A DNA stretch of 64,000 nt from Lyngbya sp. PCC 8106. Lineage in GTDB: Bacteria > Cyanobacteriota > Cyanobacteriia > Cyanobacteriales > Microcoleaceae. This document shows, in pieces, positions 1 to 8,457 of the stretch. The DNA is taken from the NCBI RefSeq assembly GCF_000169095.1, contig NZ_AAVU01000023.1:36836-100835 (forward strand), written 5' to 3'. Each line of letters begins with the position of its first letter. Positions within the stretch are counted from its first letter, which is position 1. The position numbers and the translations under genes were made by a program. Below the pieces are notes generated by a model. That model was not told the origin of the DNA and ran no database searches. It saw nothing but the letters and a program-made list of their open reading frames with translations.

Positions 1-788
1 CGAGTCTAATTTCCTACGATTTAAAGTATCTTGCCGTCAATCAACAATTAGCTGACTTTTTCAATAAACCCATTGATTATTTTGTGGGTAAACCCATTAA
101 CTGCAAAAATGATAACCTTAGAGAAAATATTGAACAATTTATTAATCAGGATTATGAAGTTAAGACCTGGGAAGTAAGATTTGATTATCCTAAATTTGTA
201 TTTGCAATTTCAGCCAAAAAACTCCCTGAAGGAATTGTTCTATCTTCAGTTGATATCACTAATGTTAAAATATCTGAAGAAAGAAGTTTGGCATTAATTA
301 AATCTATTCCACAAGTTCTCAAGCAGTCTGATCCCCGAAGGTCAAACAGAAACCTTGAAGATTTAATCGAACAGCTAACCGAAGATCCTTTATTTTCTAA
401 TAGTGGTATCCAAGAATTTTCACAAGTTCAAATTGAGAAATTAATTAAGCTTGAAGTGGAGATTAGAGAAGCAGGAATTCGTCTGAAGAATGTTGAAAAG
501 ATTCTTTATATGTCTGAAAATTCTGTACTATCTCGCTTAAAGGAATTAGAGTTTCGGCAAAAACAAAATGAGGAATCCCGAGAAAATATGGACTCAGATT
601 TATTTAGATTGAGAGTGATTGGAAGAATAGTAAAGCAAACTCCAGGCGGAATAAAAACTTGGTTTTTCTTGATGAGTATTGCTATAATTGTGACAATCTT
701 TTCAATTGACCTCTCGATTCAATTTTCGGGAATTGATAAACTTAATGATTTTCAAAAAATGAACAAAATACTTGAAAATCTTCAGTAA
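1..788 (+). CDS. PAS-domain protein with C-terminal membrane anchor (5' end outside window)
   Basis: The frame is open from the first base, so the gene starts upstream; the GTG at 84 is probably internal. The residues before it (LAVNQQLADFFNKPIDYF) and the following YEVKTWEVRFDYPKF segment look like a PAS fold. A coiled-coil-like stretch rich in Glu, Lys and Leu follows, then one hydrophobic helix (WFFLMSIAIIVTIFSIDLSI) near the C-terminus. This layout fits a membrane-anchored sensor or ligand-binding protein with no visible output domain. The missing N-terminus could carry one. A decayed copy of its second half lies at 46666-47100. PAS assignment is by pattern only. Confidence 0.6.
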   Translation, partial: SLISYDLKYLAVNQQLADFFNKPIDYFVGKPINCKNDNLRENIEQFINQDYEVKTWEVRFDYPKFVFAISAKKLPEGIVLSSVDITNVKISEERSLALIKSIPQVLKQSDPRRSNRNLEDLIEQLTEDPLFSNSGIQEFSQVQIEKLIKLEVEIREAGIRLKNVEKILYMSENSVLSRLKELEFRQKQNEESRENMDSDLFRLRVIGRIVKQTPGGIKTWFFLMSIAIIVTIFSIDLSIQFSGIDKLNDFQKMNKILENLQ

Positions 789-912
789 AATTTTTGTTTG
801 GATAGTGGGGAAATTGACTTTTAATGTCACTTCCCATTCCAAATTGCTACACTTTAGTTAAGTATTGAATATTTAGAATTGGGGTGCATCAGTTCTACTC
901 AGAGGTTGAACG

Positions 913-1812
913 ATGTGGCTAAAGTATGGCGTAACCCCCAACGGGTATTTGAAATGTGTTGATGATGTTCTCAAAGGAAAAACTAATCTAACTTGTCTCT
1001 ACTGCGGCGGTAAATTAACGGCTAAAAAGGGCAGAGTCAAGCAACACCATTTTGCTCACACCGACGAAACTTGTAAACCAGTTGTTAGCCGACACAAAAC
1101 CAAACAGTTTCCTGGCTTGCCAATGTATGACCGTTTCGGGATTCAACTTCCGGGTCGTGAACTCGAACAATTGAAAGTGCTGTGGAAAGAATATGGTTCT
1201 CAAGACATCTTAATTCCCCGTGACTTGATTAGCCTGCGCTGGAAATTTCGGAGTTTAATGCAGTTGGCTGGTAATGAGTTTGAATTCACCGACTTAGGCA
1301 AAATTCCGATGGGTGCTTTGGAGTTGGCACGGTTCAATCAAATTCAGGAGCCATTACTATTGGAAACTTGGGAAAAATATAGACAGGCAGCAGAGAGAGC
1401 AACATTAGCCAATTATTCAAACATCCAAGATTACCAAGCCGATTTGAGAATTTATGAAACCCAACTTCGGCGGATTCTGGTCAACTCCCTTTATTTTTTG
1501 GAAGTTAAAGCCAACGGAGAAACCCTATATAAAATAGGAATTACCCAAAGAACGACTGACGAACGAATCTCAGAAATTCATCAGGACTTGAAAACCCATT
1601 ATACCAACATCACCATCAACTTACTCGGATTCTGGGAACATCGAGGAAATGTGGAACTATATTTTAAACATCGTTATCGGGAGTTTAACTATCGGCTTGG
1701 GAAGCTGACCGAATACTTTAAGTTTCCTGATGTGAAACTTGTTCTGAATGATTTATATAGGATGGAACAGAAAGTGTTGTCTGAAGCCGAGTTAGAACTA
1801 ATTAGTGATTGA
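913..1812 (+). CDS. CoiA-like zinc-ribbon protein with GIY-YIG-type C-terminal domain
   Basis: The 299-residue protein starts with a short zinc-ribbon-like module (CLYCGGKLTAKKG, then HHFAHTDETC) of the kind at the N-terminus of CoiA-family proteins. The C-terminal third (YFLEVKANGETLYKIGIT, later ERISEIH) resembles GIY-YIG nuclease domains of the T5orf172/MUG113 type. A role in DNA processing is inferred from these families; I cannot place all catalytic residues. A clear gap separates it from the PAS gene upstream. A fragment of a paralogue (around RATLANYSN) remains at 47214-47320, in the same order relative to the PAS copy. Confidence 0.65.
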   Translation: MWLKYGVTPNGYLKCVDDVLKGKTNLTCLYCGGKLTAKKGRVKQHHFAHTDETCKPVVSRHKTKQFPGLPMYDRFGIQLPGRELEQLKVLWKEYGSQDILIPRDLISLRWKFRSLMQLAGNEFEFTDLGKIPMGALELARFNQIQEPLLLETWEKYRQAAERATLANYSNIQDYQADLRIYETQLRRILVNSLYFLEVKANGETLYKIGITQRTTDERISEIHQDLKTHYTNITINLLGFWEHRGNVELYFKHRYREFNYRLGKLTEYFKFPDVKLVLNDLYRMEQKVLSEAELELISD

Positions 1813-1928
1813 AAGACGCGCCCGATACTTGTCTAACAAATGTCACTCGTAAATGTGACTGTTAAAATTTTTATGCCGTTGTTAAGCTGATGTTAAGAGA
1901 GTGCAGTTTTCAGTTTTATTAAATCGAA

Positions 1929-2070
1929 ATGAAGTATTTAACAACAAAGTTTTTGATGGGTAGTCTGTTGATGTCAACACTATTTGTAAGTTTAAGCACA
2001 AATGTTAATCCCTTAATTAGTTTGGCGGAAACTAAGCGAACTGCAACGGAAGAAAAAAAATCCAACGGCA
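1929..2070 (+). pseudogene. 5' fragment of a secreted-protein gene
   Basis: An ATG at 1929 opens a frame whose first ~35 residues (MKYLTTKFLMGSLLMSTLFV, then ISLAETKR) look like a Sec signal peptide with a cleavage region. After about 45 residues the frame runs into the 3' part of a gene on the opposite strand and stops at 2117. This is best explained as the start of a secreted protein whose body was lost. I do not recognise the family. The break point near 2070 is approximate. Confidence 0.35.
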
Positions 2071-2386
2071 ATCGAACTTTAATCGAAAATTCTATTCTTA
2101 GCTTGGCGTGTGAATAGTGAATTAAATCTGCAATAATCGGTGCAATCAGCATTTCCCGACGGGTAGCCTTATTCTCTAAATCTACATAAGGTAATATTTC
2201 CTCAATGCGTTGTTTTAAATTGGTGATTCGGTCTAATTCATTAGAATATTGGGGTAAAGTCAGGAATTTTCGCTCAAAGAAATAACCTAGTTCAGCAACC
2301 AAATCGTCTGCTGTAAATCCCAACTCAAAATAATTGCTGAAAGTGTAAGAACGATTGGGATCGAGTAAGGGTTGACGGGTCATCAT
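2070..2386 (-). pseudogene. Truncated cyanobacterial hypothetical (possible PD-(D/E)XK nuclease family), N-terminal part
   Basis: Reading leftward from ATG at 2386, about 100 residues look like a real protein: SYTFSNYFELGF, LPQYSNELDRI, REMLIAPIIADLIHYSHAKL, RIEFSIKV. From memory this resembles cyanobacterial hypothetical proteins whose next segment carries a nuclease-like core (a beta-strand followed by LxGxxDY). That segment is missing. The remaining codons to 1919 are antisense to the signal-peptide fragment and look non-coding. The family link is not verified. The gene appears to have lost its 3' half by deletion or rearrangement. Confidence 0.4.
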
Positions 2387-2652
2387 TTTTCTCCATTAAC
2401 AAGCAATATATTGAAGCATTTGACTGGAAATTAAGTCAATTATATATCACAATTCCTATAGTACAAGGACAGGGTAAGTTCGATATGTACGAAGGGTCTA
2501 ATTACTGTTGATGATAAACAATTTGCTATTTTTGTTCAATTCATAAATAAATTGCTCGAAAGTCTTATAGGAGTAAGCAGTTTACTTTATTCAATCTTGT
2601 GGTTAATTAAGTCAGTCAACTCTCCAAAGTTTTTAATGCTTTGCCACTTCTA

Positions 2653-3039
2653 TTATTTAGCTATATTATTCTTGAACCATTGCTCAAGATTTGGGTTGAT
2701 TTTCTTCCACAGAATTCCATGATAGGATGGACGCTTACATTCAATCATTATTATTACGATGCCAATTAATAACCCTGCTGTTCCCCAAAACACAATACTT
2801 AATTCATACATTAACCCCACAAGACAGATTAATACATATAAAAAAGCCCAAATTAATTCAGGTATTCGGGAAACCCTAAATACATTACAAAATAAAAAGA
2901 ATTGAATAGCCGAACCCAAAATCATTAAAGATAATCTTTCATTGACTGACCACAAGCGAAAGATCAACAAAGCAATACAGATGGTAAAACCTGTATCTAT
3001 AACGGAAAGTCGAAAACCCGGACTGAATTTGGCAGTCAT
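2653..3039 (-). CDS. Small multi-pass membrane protein, unknown function
   Basis: The 128-residue protein has about four hydrophobic segments (FTICIALLIFRLW, LSLMILGSAIQFFLF, IWAFLYVLICLVGLMY, IVFWGTAGLLIGIVIIMI), then a basic soluble tail ending WFKNNIAK. The hydrophobic pattern and lack of a better frame on the other strand support a real gene. I do not recognise a family. It lies downstream of the HlyD gene in the same orientation with about 185 bases between them, so co-transcription is possible but not shown. Confidence 0.5.
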   Translation of the reverse strand: MTAKFSPGFRLSVIDTGFTICIALLIFRLWSVNERLSLMILGSAIQFFLFCNVFRVSRIPELIWAFLYVLICLVGLMYELSIVFWGTAGLLIGIVIIMIECKRPSYHGILWKKINPNLEQWFKNNIAK

Positions 3040-3223
3040 TGTATTTATGGCTAACGAAAAAGATAATCGGTTTTAAGGAGCGAAGATGACCCAGATGATT
3101 ACCTATTATTTAAACCTTCCTCTGAGCATCCCACCCCGGCTAATTTTCTAAAAATTTAATCCATATTTTTGTGTATTTTATGCTTTTTTGTTGGATTTTG
3201 TTGTAAAATCAAAGGATGCAAAT

Positions 3224-4774
3224 TTACAGCTTCCACCAGGGAAATAACTTAAAGAACTCCCGCGAAATCTTTTGATAAACTCGCAGTTGGGGAGTTTGAA
3301 TGTGGGCGACTCCTTCCAGTCCTGGTTGCAGTTGGCGGTCATCATTATCAATCGTAATCCGAATTTGCAACACCGAGTTTTGTCCTGACTCGTCGGATTT
3401 AATCACGGGTTGAATATCTTCAATTTTAGCTTGATATTGGTCTACCGTCGCCTGACGGGGTTTGAACGTTACGGGTAAGCTTTGATGAATTAAATCAATT
3501 TCCTCCTGTTGAATTTCCACTAACCCGGTTAAACTCGATAAATTAACAACGTTCAAAATTTCTCGTCCCGCTTCTAACGTTTGGTTATTCAGTAAATCCA
3601 AATCCGTTGTTGTAATTGTACCGGATACTGTAGCTTTAATTGCCAATTGTTGCTGCTGTTGTTCCAAACGATTTAATTCGGCTGACTGTTGGGATAATAA
3701 ATACTGTTTATCCGCAATTTCCGCTAGCGACGCTTCGACTTCCCGTTGAGTTGATATTCGTTCAACTGTTTTTTGTTCGACCAAATTTTCCGCCTCTTCT
3801 AACTGTTCTTCTAGGTTTTCAATAACTTCGTTAACTCCCTCCGACTTTACCCCGATTTGCTGTTGACGTTGATTAATTAACTGTTGAGTTTGTAAAATCT
3901 GGTTTTGTTTTTGATTGATTTTTTGTTGGTGAGTTTCTATCGAATTTTCTTCCCGTTTGATTTGAGTTTTTAACTCCGCAGCTTTCACTTTTAAATTCAT
4001 CAATTCGGGAGAAGCCGAGCCAATTAATCCGTCCTCAACCAACCCCTTTCGCTTTTCTAAAGCCGACTCGACAATTTCTAATTGCTCGTTCAATCCTTCA
4101 ATATTCTTCCCAATACCAACAAGTTCATTTTCCAATCCCGCCCTTTCATTTTCCAGTCCTAAAATTTGGTTTTCAATCCCTTTGATTTCGCTTTCAATTC
4201 CCGCTTGTTCCTGTTGAATGGCTCGAATTCTAGCCGCTCCTGACGAAAATTGTGCTTGGTTCAAATCTTGCTGTTTGCGGTTCCTTTGTTCGAGGGCAAT
4301 GGATTCTAAACTTTTGGCAACTTCCAGGCGAGTTTGTGCTATAATTAACTTCTGTTCTGCTCCATTAACAGCCGTTTTTGCTTCACTAATTTTTTGTTCG
4401 GTTGCTGCTTTTTTATCCTCCAAAGCTGAACTCGAAACCGTTGCTAAAACATCTCCGGGTTTTACCGTTTGATTTGAACGAACGTGCAGGGTTAGCGTTC
4501 CCGCTTCCGGCATTGTAACCGATTGACGTTCTCCAACAGTTGATGTAATAATTGTTGATCCGCTAATCGAATGGTTAACAGGAATCATCCCAATTCCACC
4601 CAGTCCCAATATTACAACTCCCCAAGCTATCCATTGCGTTGGAAAGGTGGATTTTTTGGGAGTTTGTTCAATGGGAGGTTGAACGGGTTTATCTTGGGGT
4701 TTGGCTTGTTCTGGAACTGTTGGTGGAACAACTTGAAGACGGGGTTGGGAGGATTTTTGGGGTGTAGAAGTCAT
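3224..4774 (-). CDS. HlyD-family membrane-fusion (periplasmic adaptor) protein
   Basis: The 516-residue protein has a Pro/Gln-rich cytoplasmic N-terminus, one membrane helix (IAWGVVILGLGGIGMIPV, residues ~50-67) and a first lipoyl half-motif (PEAGTLTLHVRSNQTVKPGD). Next come a very long coiled coil of Gln/Glu/Leu heptads (~120-370), the second lipoyl half (IKATVSGTITTTDLDLLNNQ) and a beta-barrel end. This is the standard HlyD architecture bridging inner and outer membrane in type I-like export. It sits downstream of an M50 peptidase gene in the same direction with a 138-base gap. No ABC transporter or TolC gene is in the window. Substrates could be the RTX proteins, the giant protein or small peptides; none is shown. 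Confidence 0.85.
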   Translation of the reverse strand: MTSTPQKSSQPRLQVVPPTVPEQAKPQDKPVQPPIEQTPKKSTFPTQWIAWGVVILGLGGIGMIPVNHSISGSTIITSTVGERQSVTMPEAGTLTLHVRSNQTVKPGDVLATVSSSALEDKKAATEQKISEAKTAVNGAEQKLIIAQTRLEVAKSLESIALEQRNRKQQDLNQAQFSSGAARIRAIQQEQAGIESEIKGIENQILGLENERAGLENELVGIGKNIEGLNEQLEIVESALEKRKGLVEDGLIGSASPELMNLKVKAAELKTQIKREENSIETHQQKINQKQNQILQTQQLINQRQQQIGVKSEGVNEVIENLEEQLEEAENLVEQKTVERISTQREVEASLAEIADKQYLLSQQSAELNRLEQQQQQLAIKATVSGTITTTDLDLLNNQTLEAGREILNVVNLSSLTGLVEIQQEEIDLIHQSLPVTFKPRQATVDQYQAKIEDIQPVIKSDESGQNSVLQIRITIDNDDRQLQPGLEGVAHIQTPQLRVYQKISREFFKLFPWWKL

Positions 4775-4912
4775 GGGAGTTCAACCAATAAACAACAATT
4801 AAAAAATCAGCGAAAAGCCATTCAATTCAATTGATTCAAAAAAATATTTACAATTTGAATCAACAATACAAAAAATCAATAATTATTACAGCGTTCGCCC
4901 GACGAACAACAG

Positions 4913-6424
4913 TTAGGATTTTGATTCGGGTAGAATTGAATAAATTCCCCAAATCAGTAGTAAAATTAAACTCAGGGTGGGGATATTGGTAAAAGACCAA
5001 TCTGCAACTCGCAATAACAGAAACCCAAACACAAAGTAGATGTATGCCAAACTAAAAGGTGCGTAACAGGCTAATATTAATGTGTCCTGTCGATTTTCTA
5101 AATTAGGTTTTCCGGTGAAAAGTTTTTGGTACAATTTAAAGGAACGGCTTCTGAGGTTATTAATTCCAGTTATTGCTGAAGCCAGATAGTAGCCATCAAA
5201 ACGAGCTAAAGGGTTGAGGTTCAACGCAACGGTAAATAAAGCCGCTGTCATTAATAAATAACTAACCGTGTGTAGCCAACTGCTCGGGTTTGACCAATTC
5301 CACAGCAGCAATGCGATCGCCGCCATGGTAAACTGTACTATCACCCCGGCTGCTATCACCAAAACCCGTTGATAGCGTTTCACCAAACAGTAACTATCGG
5401 TGGTGTTGGTATAAGCCGCAGGCATAAACATCATAATTAACAGCCCAATTTCGGGTACAATACCGCCATACTGTTTGAGGGTGAAAGCGTGTCCGAGTTC
5501 GTGAATGGTAACAACAAACATTGCTAAAAGTCCGAAGGGAACTAACAGAGAACCCCCCGCATTGCTTAACAGTTGAAGTCCCGTGTAGAGAATTTCACCT
5601 TTTTGGGAATAGCCGATAGTGGCGGAAGTTACCAGAAATATTGTCAGGAGAAAAGCAACGGGTTGAGTCCATATCCACCGCAACTTATCAATATGTTGGC
5701 TTAACCATTTGTCGGGGTTAAACAGGGGAATGCGAAAGAATAATAACTGCATGGGGTTGAACTTGCGTTTGGGAGGTTTTGGGGGTGTGGTTCCCTCCAA
5801 CATTGCAGTTACCGTTAGTTTTTGCAGCAGGAGTTTGATGTAAGTTTGAGAAACACAAAATTCCGCAGTAACGACTGAAACGGGTTGATATTTAAGTTGG
5901 TCTATAATGGTTTTGTCTTGTTGTCCAACTTGCAGAAATTTAACATCTTCGGGGTTGCGAAGTATCCAATATCCTTCAGGATGTTCTATCCAGTGAACGC
6001 AGTCTTTGAGTTTGAGTAAGATTTTTTCTTCATTCTCTCCCTTTTTTGAAGTTGAGTTTTGGGAACATTCTTTGATATAATTCTGGTTTGTGAAGTTTGA
6101 AGTTTGGGAATATTCTTCCCCGTTATCCCAAGCTAAGATTTGCAGTTCTATCAGTTTTTGTAGAAGGTTCAATACAAAATCTTCGGGGAGATGATTAAAT
6201 TGTTTTTGACAGGCTTTTTGAACCTGTGGGATTGTAAATTTTCCGGTAAAGTACCGCAGTACAAAACCTTCTTCGGGGGTTAACGGATGAGTGATTGAAC
6301 TGTTTTTAGCTTTAAGAAGGATGGAGTTAGAGGTTTTGGTTTGGGTCAATTTCCAATAAGGCGTTAAGTCTGGTAAGATTAACTCGGACTCATCGGACTG
6401 AACCCTTTGACCGTTTGATGTCAT
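4913..6424 (-). CDS. M50-family membrane metalloprotease with PqqD-like N-terminal region
   Basis: The 503-residue protein carries the zinc motif HELGH (His308, Glu309, His312) inside a membrane helix, and a second motif LNPLARFDGYYL (~405-416) that supplies the distal Asp ligand of site-2-protease-like enzymes. At least six hydrophobic helices follow residue 255. The first ~210 residues contain two winged-helix-like segments (LTPEEGFVLRYFTGKFTI and VTAEFCVSQTYIKLLLQKL) resembling the PqqD/peptide-chaperone region of putative peptide zinc metalloproteases. Such proteins are often encoded with HlyD adaptors in peptide-export loci, as here. The lack of an ABC transporter and modifying enzymes leaves the substrate unknown. 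Confidence 0.8.
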   Translation of the reverse strand: MTSNGQRVQSDESELILPDLTPYWKLTQTKTSNSILLKAKNSSITHPLTPEEGFVLRYFTGKFTIPQVQKACQKQFNHLPEDFVLNLLQKLIELQILAWDNGEEYSQTSNFTNQNYIKECSQNSTSKKGENEEKILLKLKDCVHWIEHPEGYWILRNPEDVKFLQVGQQDKTIIDQLKYQPVSVVTAEFCVSQTYIKLLLQKLTVTAMLEGTTPPKPPKRKFNPMQLLFFRIPLFNPDKWLSQHIDKLRWIWTQPVAFLLTIFLVTSATIGYSQKGEILYTGLQLLSNAGGSLLVPFGLLAMFVVTIHELGHAFTLKQYGGIVPEIGLLIMMFMPAAYTNTTDSYCLVKRYQRVLVIAAGVIVQFTMAAIALLLWNWSNPSSWLHTVSYLLMTAALFTVALNLNPLARFDGYYLASAITGINNLRSRSFKLYQKLFTGKPNLENRQDTLILACYAPFSLAYIYFVFGFLLLRVADWSFTNIPTLSLILLLIWGIYSILPESKS

Positions 6425-6710
6425 GGTGAATAAGTAGATGCCTTGTGTTTATTTTATTCGCAAGTCAAGGAATTAATCAATCCGTAATGTTAACGATATT
6501 TGCAATTTAATAATTTTCGATTTCCGTAAAAATACTGAGGTTTTTAAGTTGATATTTTTTTATAGTAAAATCGGATTAATAATCTTGTCGGCGTTTTTTG
6601 GTTATAGAACGATACGGAACATACTGTCCGAGTCCTTTTTGAGCGGGGAAATGCGGCTGTAAAAACTTGAATTATGTTAGAGTGAACTGGCACTTAATCA
6701 CAGTTAATGA

Positions 6711-7130
6711 ATGCCTCGACTCGATCTTTATCATAACGTTGTCAGAGCCGCTTTGGTCAAAGATGGTTGGACAATCACTCACGATCCGTTTACAATTGTA
6801 TTTGAGGATCTGACAGTTTATGCCGATTTAGGTGCCGAAAAAATGATCGCGGCTCAAAAATCCGGGGAAAAGATCGCCATCGAGATCAAGGTATTTCGCA
6901 GTCCTTCACCTGTTACCGAGTTAGAACGGGCTATTGGTCAGTATTATTTGTATTTAACATTTATTAACCAGCAAGAACCCGATCGCAATCTTTATCTTGC
7001 AGTTCCCAAGCGGACTTACGATAACTTTTTTCAGCGTCCGTCAATTCAAATGTTTCTTAAAGAGCGTCAAATTCCTTTTTTTGTTTTCAATCCAGAACGG
7101 GAGGAAATTGTCAAATGGATTGTCAAGTAG
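6711..7130 (+). CDS. xisH: XisH family protein (excision-controlling factor-like)
   Basis: This 139-residue protein has the XisH pattern: MPRLDLYHNVVRAALVKDGW at the start, then DPFTI, YADLGAEK, IAIEIKVF, ELERAIGQYYLY and a C-terminal IPFFVFN segment. The D-x-G and E-I-K arrangement is like a PD-(D/E)XK nuclease fold. The family is named for control of fdxN-element excision in heterocystous cyanobacteria, but most genomic copies lie away from that element, as here. The gene overlaps xisI by 16 bases, so the two are probably translationally coupled. The pair resembles a two-gene addiction or defence cassette, which is inference. Confidence 0.92.
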   Translation: MPRLDLYHNVVRAALVKDGWTITHDPFTIVFEDLTVYADLGAEKMIAAQKSGEKIAIEIKVFRSPSPVTELERAIGQYYLYLTFINQQEPDRNLYLAVPKRTYDNFFQRPSIQMFLKERQIPFFVFNPEREEIVKWIVK

Positions 7131-7447
7131 AGTCTTATCAAGCGATCGCACAAGAAATTATTAACGATTACGCCCGTTATCAACCCAGTCTGGGGGAAAT
7201 CGAGTTGCGGGCGATCGCCGATGGCGACAGTTATTTGCTGATTAGTTTTGGGTGGAATGGCGATCGGCGGGTTCACAGTACGATTATACATTTGCGAATT
7301 GTAGATGGAAAGTTTTGGATAGAACGAGATGAAACGGAGGAGGGCGTTACCCAAGATTTACTCGAACGCAATGTTCCAAAATCAGATATTGTTTTGGCTT
7401 TTTATCATCCCGAAGATCGAAAGCTGACCGAATTTGCGAACGCTTAA
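7115..7447 (+). CDS. xisI: XisI family protein
   Basis: The 110-residue protein matches the XisI family: an N-terminal YQAIAQEIINDYARYQPS, then an aromatic/beta core (YLLISFGWNGDRRVHS, HLRIVDGKFWIERD), EEGVTQDLLE and the end FYHPEDRKLTEFANA. Its ATG lies inside the end of xisH, a spacing typical of this pair. XisI always accompanies XisH and the two are thought to act together. It is full length and intact. Confidence 0.92.
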   Translation: MDCQVESYQAIAQEIINDYARYQPSLGEIELRAIADGDSYLLISFGWNGDRRVHSTIIHLRIVDGKFWIERDETEEGVTQDLLERNVPKSDIVLAFYHPEDRKLTEFANA

Positions 7448-7523
7448 TTTGAGGGCTTGATTGTTGACAATAAAATTTGAAAAGGTTTGGAATCGAAAAA
7501 AAATTCGTAAATTATCGGTTTGC

Positions 7524-8141
7524 TTATGTGGTATTATCGGGGTATTTGATACCAACTAAGCGTTGATTGTCGATAGAATTTTCTTGATTTTGCTCGTTTA
7601 TTTTTTCCATTAGGGGTAGCATTTTAAATCCTAAGCTTTGGTAAAATTTGGGAATGTAAGCATAGTTGGGGTTGTTGGTTGTCCTCAATACATAGGCGAC
7701 AGAAGAATCAAAGTGAGAAAATAGGGTTTGAAACAGTTTTCTGGCAATTCCTCGGCGGCGGAATTTTGGATCGACACCTAGAGAGGCGATATATTGATGC
7801 TTGTCGGGACTGAGTTGAGTCTTTTGGGTGAAAAATTCTGGAGTTAAACAAATCTTTTCACCTTGATAATAGACCCAAGTATCGATGAAGGAGAGTTCGC
7901 CAATGTTTTTAGTTTTAATTAGGGGTAGGGTGGCGACAAAGCCGATGGGTTTGCTATTTTCATAAGCCAAGTAGAGGACTCCTTGGTTGACGTACTTGTG
8001 AAAATAATAGTTGACCTTTTCTCGCGTGATAATTTCGCTAAATGGTGGAAGCGAAAAACAGTCGTAAATGGTTTGATAAAAGCCGGAGTCTAAAGCTGCG
8101 TTAATGGCATCAACGGATTGAATTTGTTTGATGTTTGGCAA
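7524..8141 (-). CDS. GNAT-family N-acetyltransferase
   Basis: The 205-residue protein has the acetyl-CoA binding signature of GNAT enzymes at residues ~115-140: IASLGVDPKFRRRGIARKL, with the R-R-x-G-I/A loop, followed by the C-terminal YIPKFYQSLGFKML segment. The N-terminal half (VLYLAYENSKPIGFVATLP) fits the first beta-sheet. The acetyl acceptor cannot be inferred. It is transcribed convergently with xisHI and follows the giant gene on the same strand, separated by a hairpin repeat. It appears intact. Confidence 0.85.
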   Translation of the reverse strand: MPNIKQIQSVDAINAALDSGFYQTIYDCFSLPPFSEIITREKVNYYFHKYVNQGVLYLAYENSKPIGFVATLPLIKTKNIGELSFIDTWVYYQGEKICLTPEFFTQKTQLSPDKHQYIASLGVDPKFRRRGIARKLFQTLFSHFDSSVAYVLRTTNNPNYAYIPKFYQSLGFKMLPLMEKINEQNQENSIDNQRLVGIKYPDNTT

Positions 8142-8260
8142 AGTCAGACACCTCGGTTTTGATTTTCTAATGAATTATTTTGAGTAGTCTAGTAGTAGTC
8201 CCATAGGTGTGTTAGCGGGGAATTAACTTAGGCGAAAGTTGAGTAAATTTTATTCACCAT

Positions 8261-8307
8261 GTAACGCACCAAAACAAGGTTTATTATTAGCGATTTTGGT
8301 GCGTTAC
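8261..8307. repeat. Perfect 14-bp inverted repeat (hairpin) between genes
   Basis: GTAACGCACCAAAA at 8261-8274 is exactly complementary to TTTTGGTGCGTTAC at 8294-8307, with a 19-base loop. It lies between the 3' end of the giant gene and the acetyltransferase. No U-tract follows on the minus strand, so it is not a classic terminator for the giant gene. GTGCGTTAC-type hairpins occur as dispersed small repeats in cyanobacteria, which is the likelier reading. A second pair of AGCGATC/GATCGCT arms at about 8416-8450 includes a HIP1 site and could act in termination. Confidence 0.55.
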
Positions 8308-8457
8308 GTCGGGCTTTTTAATTTCTTGGGTTTTGCCGAAAATTTGTTCCCGACTAACGCACTCTACCATTAATACTGACTACTACTCTTGGGTTTAATG
8401 GAACCAAGAACAGAGCGATCACCCCCAATTCACCAGGAGCGATCGCTTTTTAAAGCA

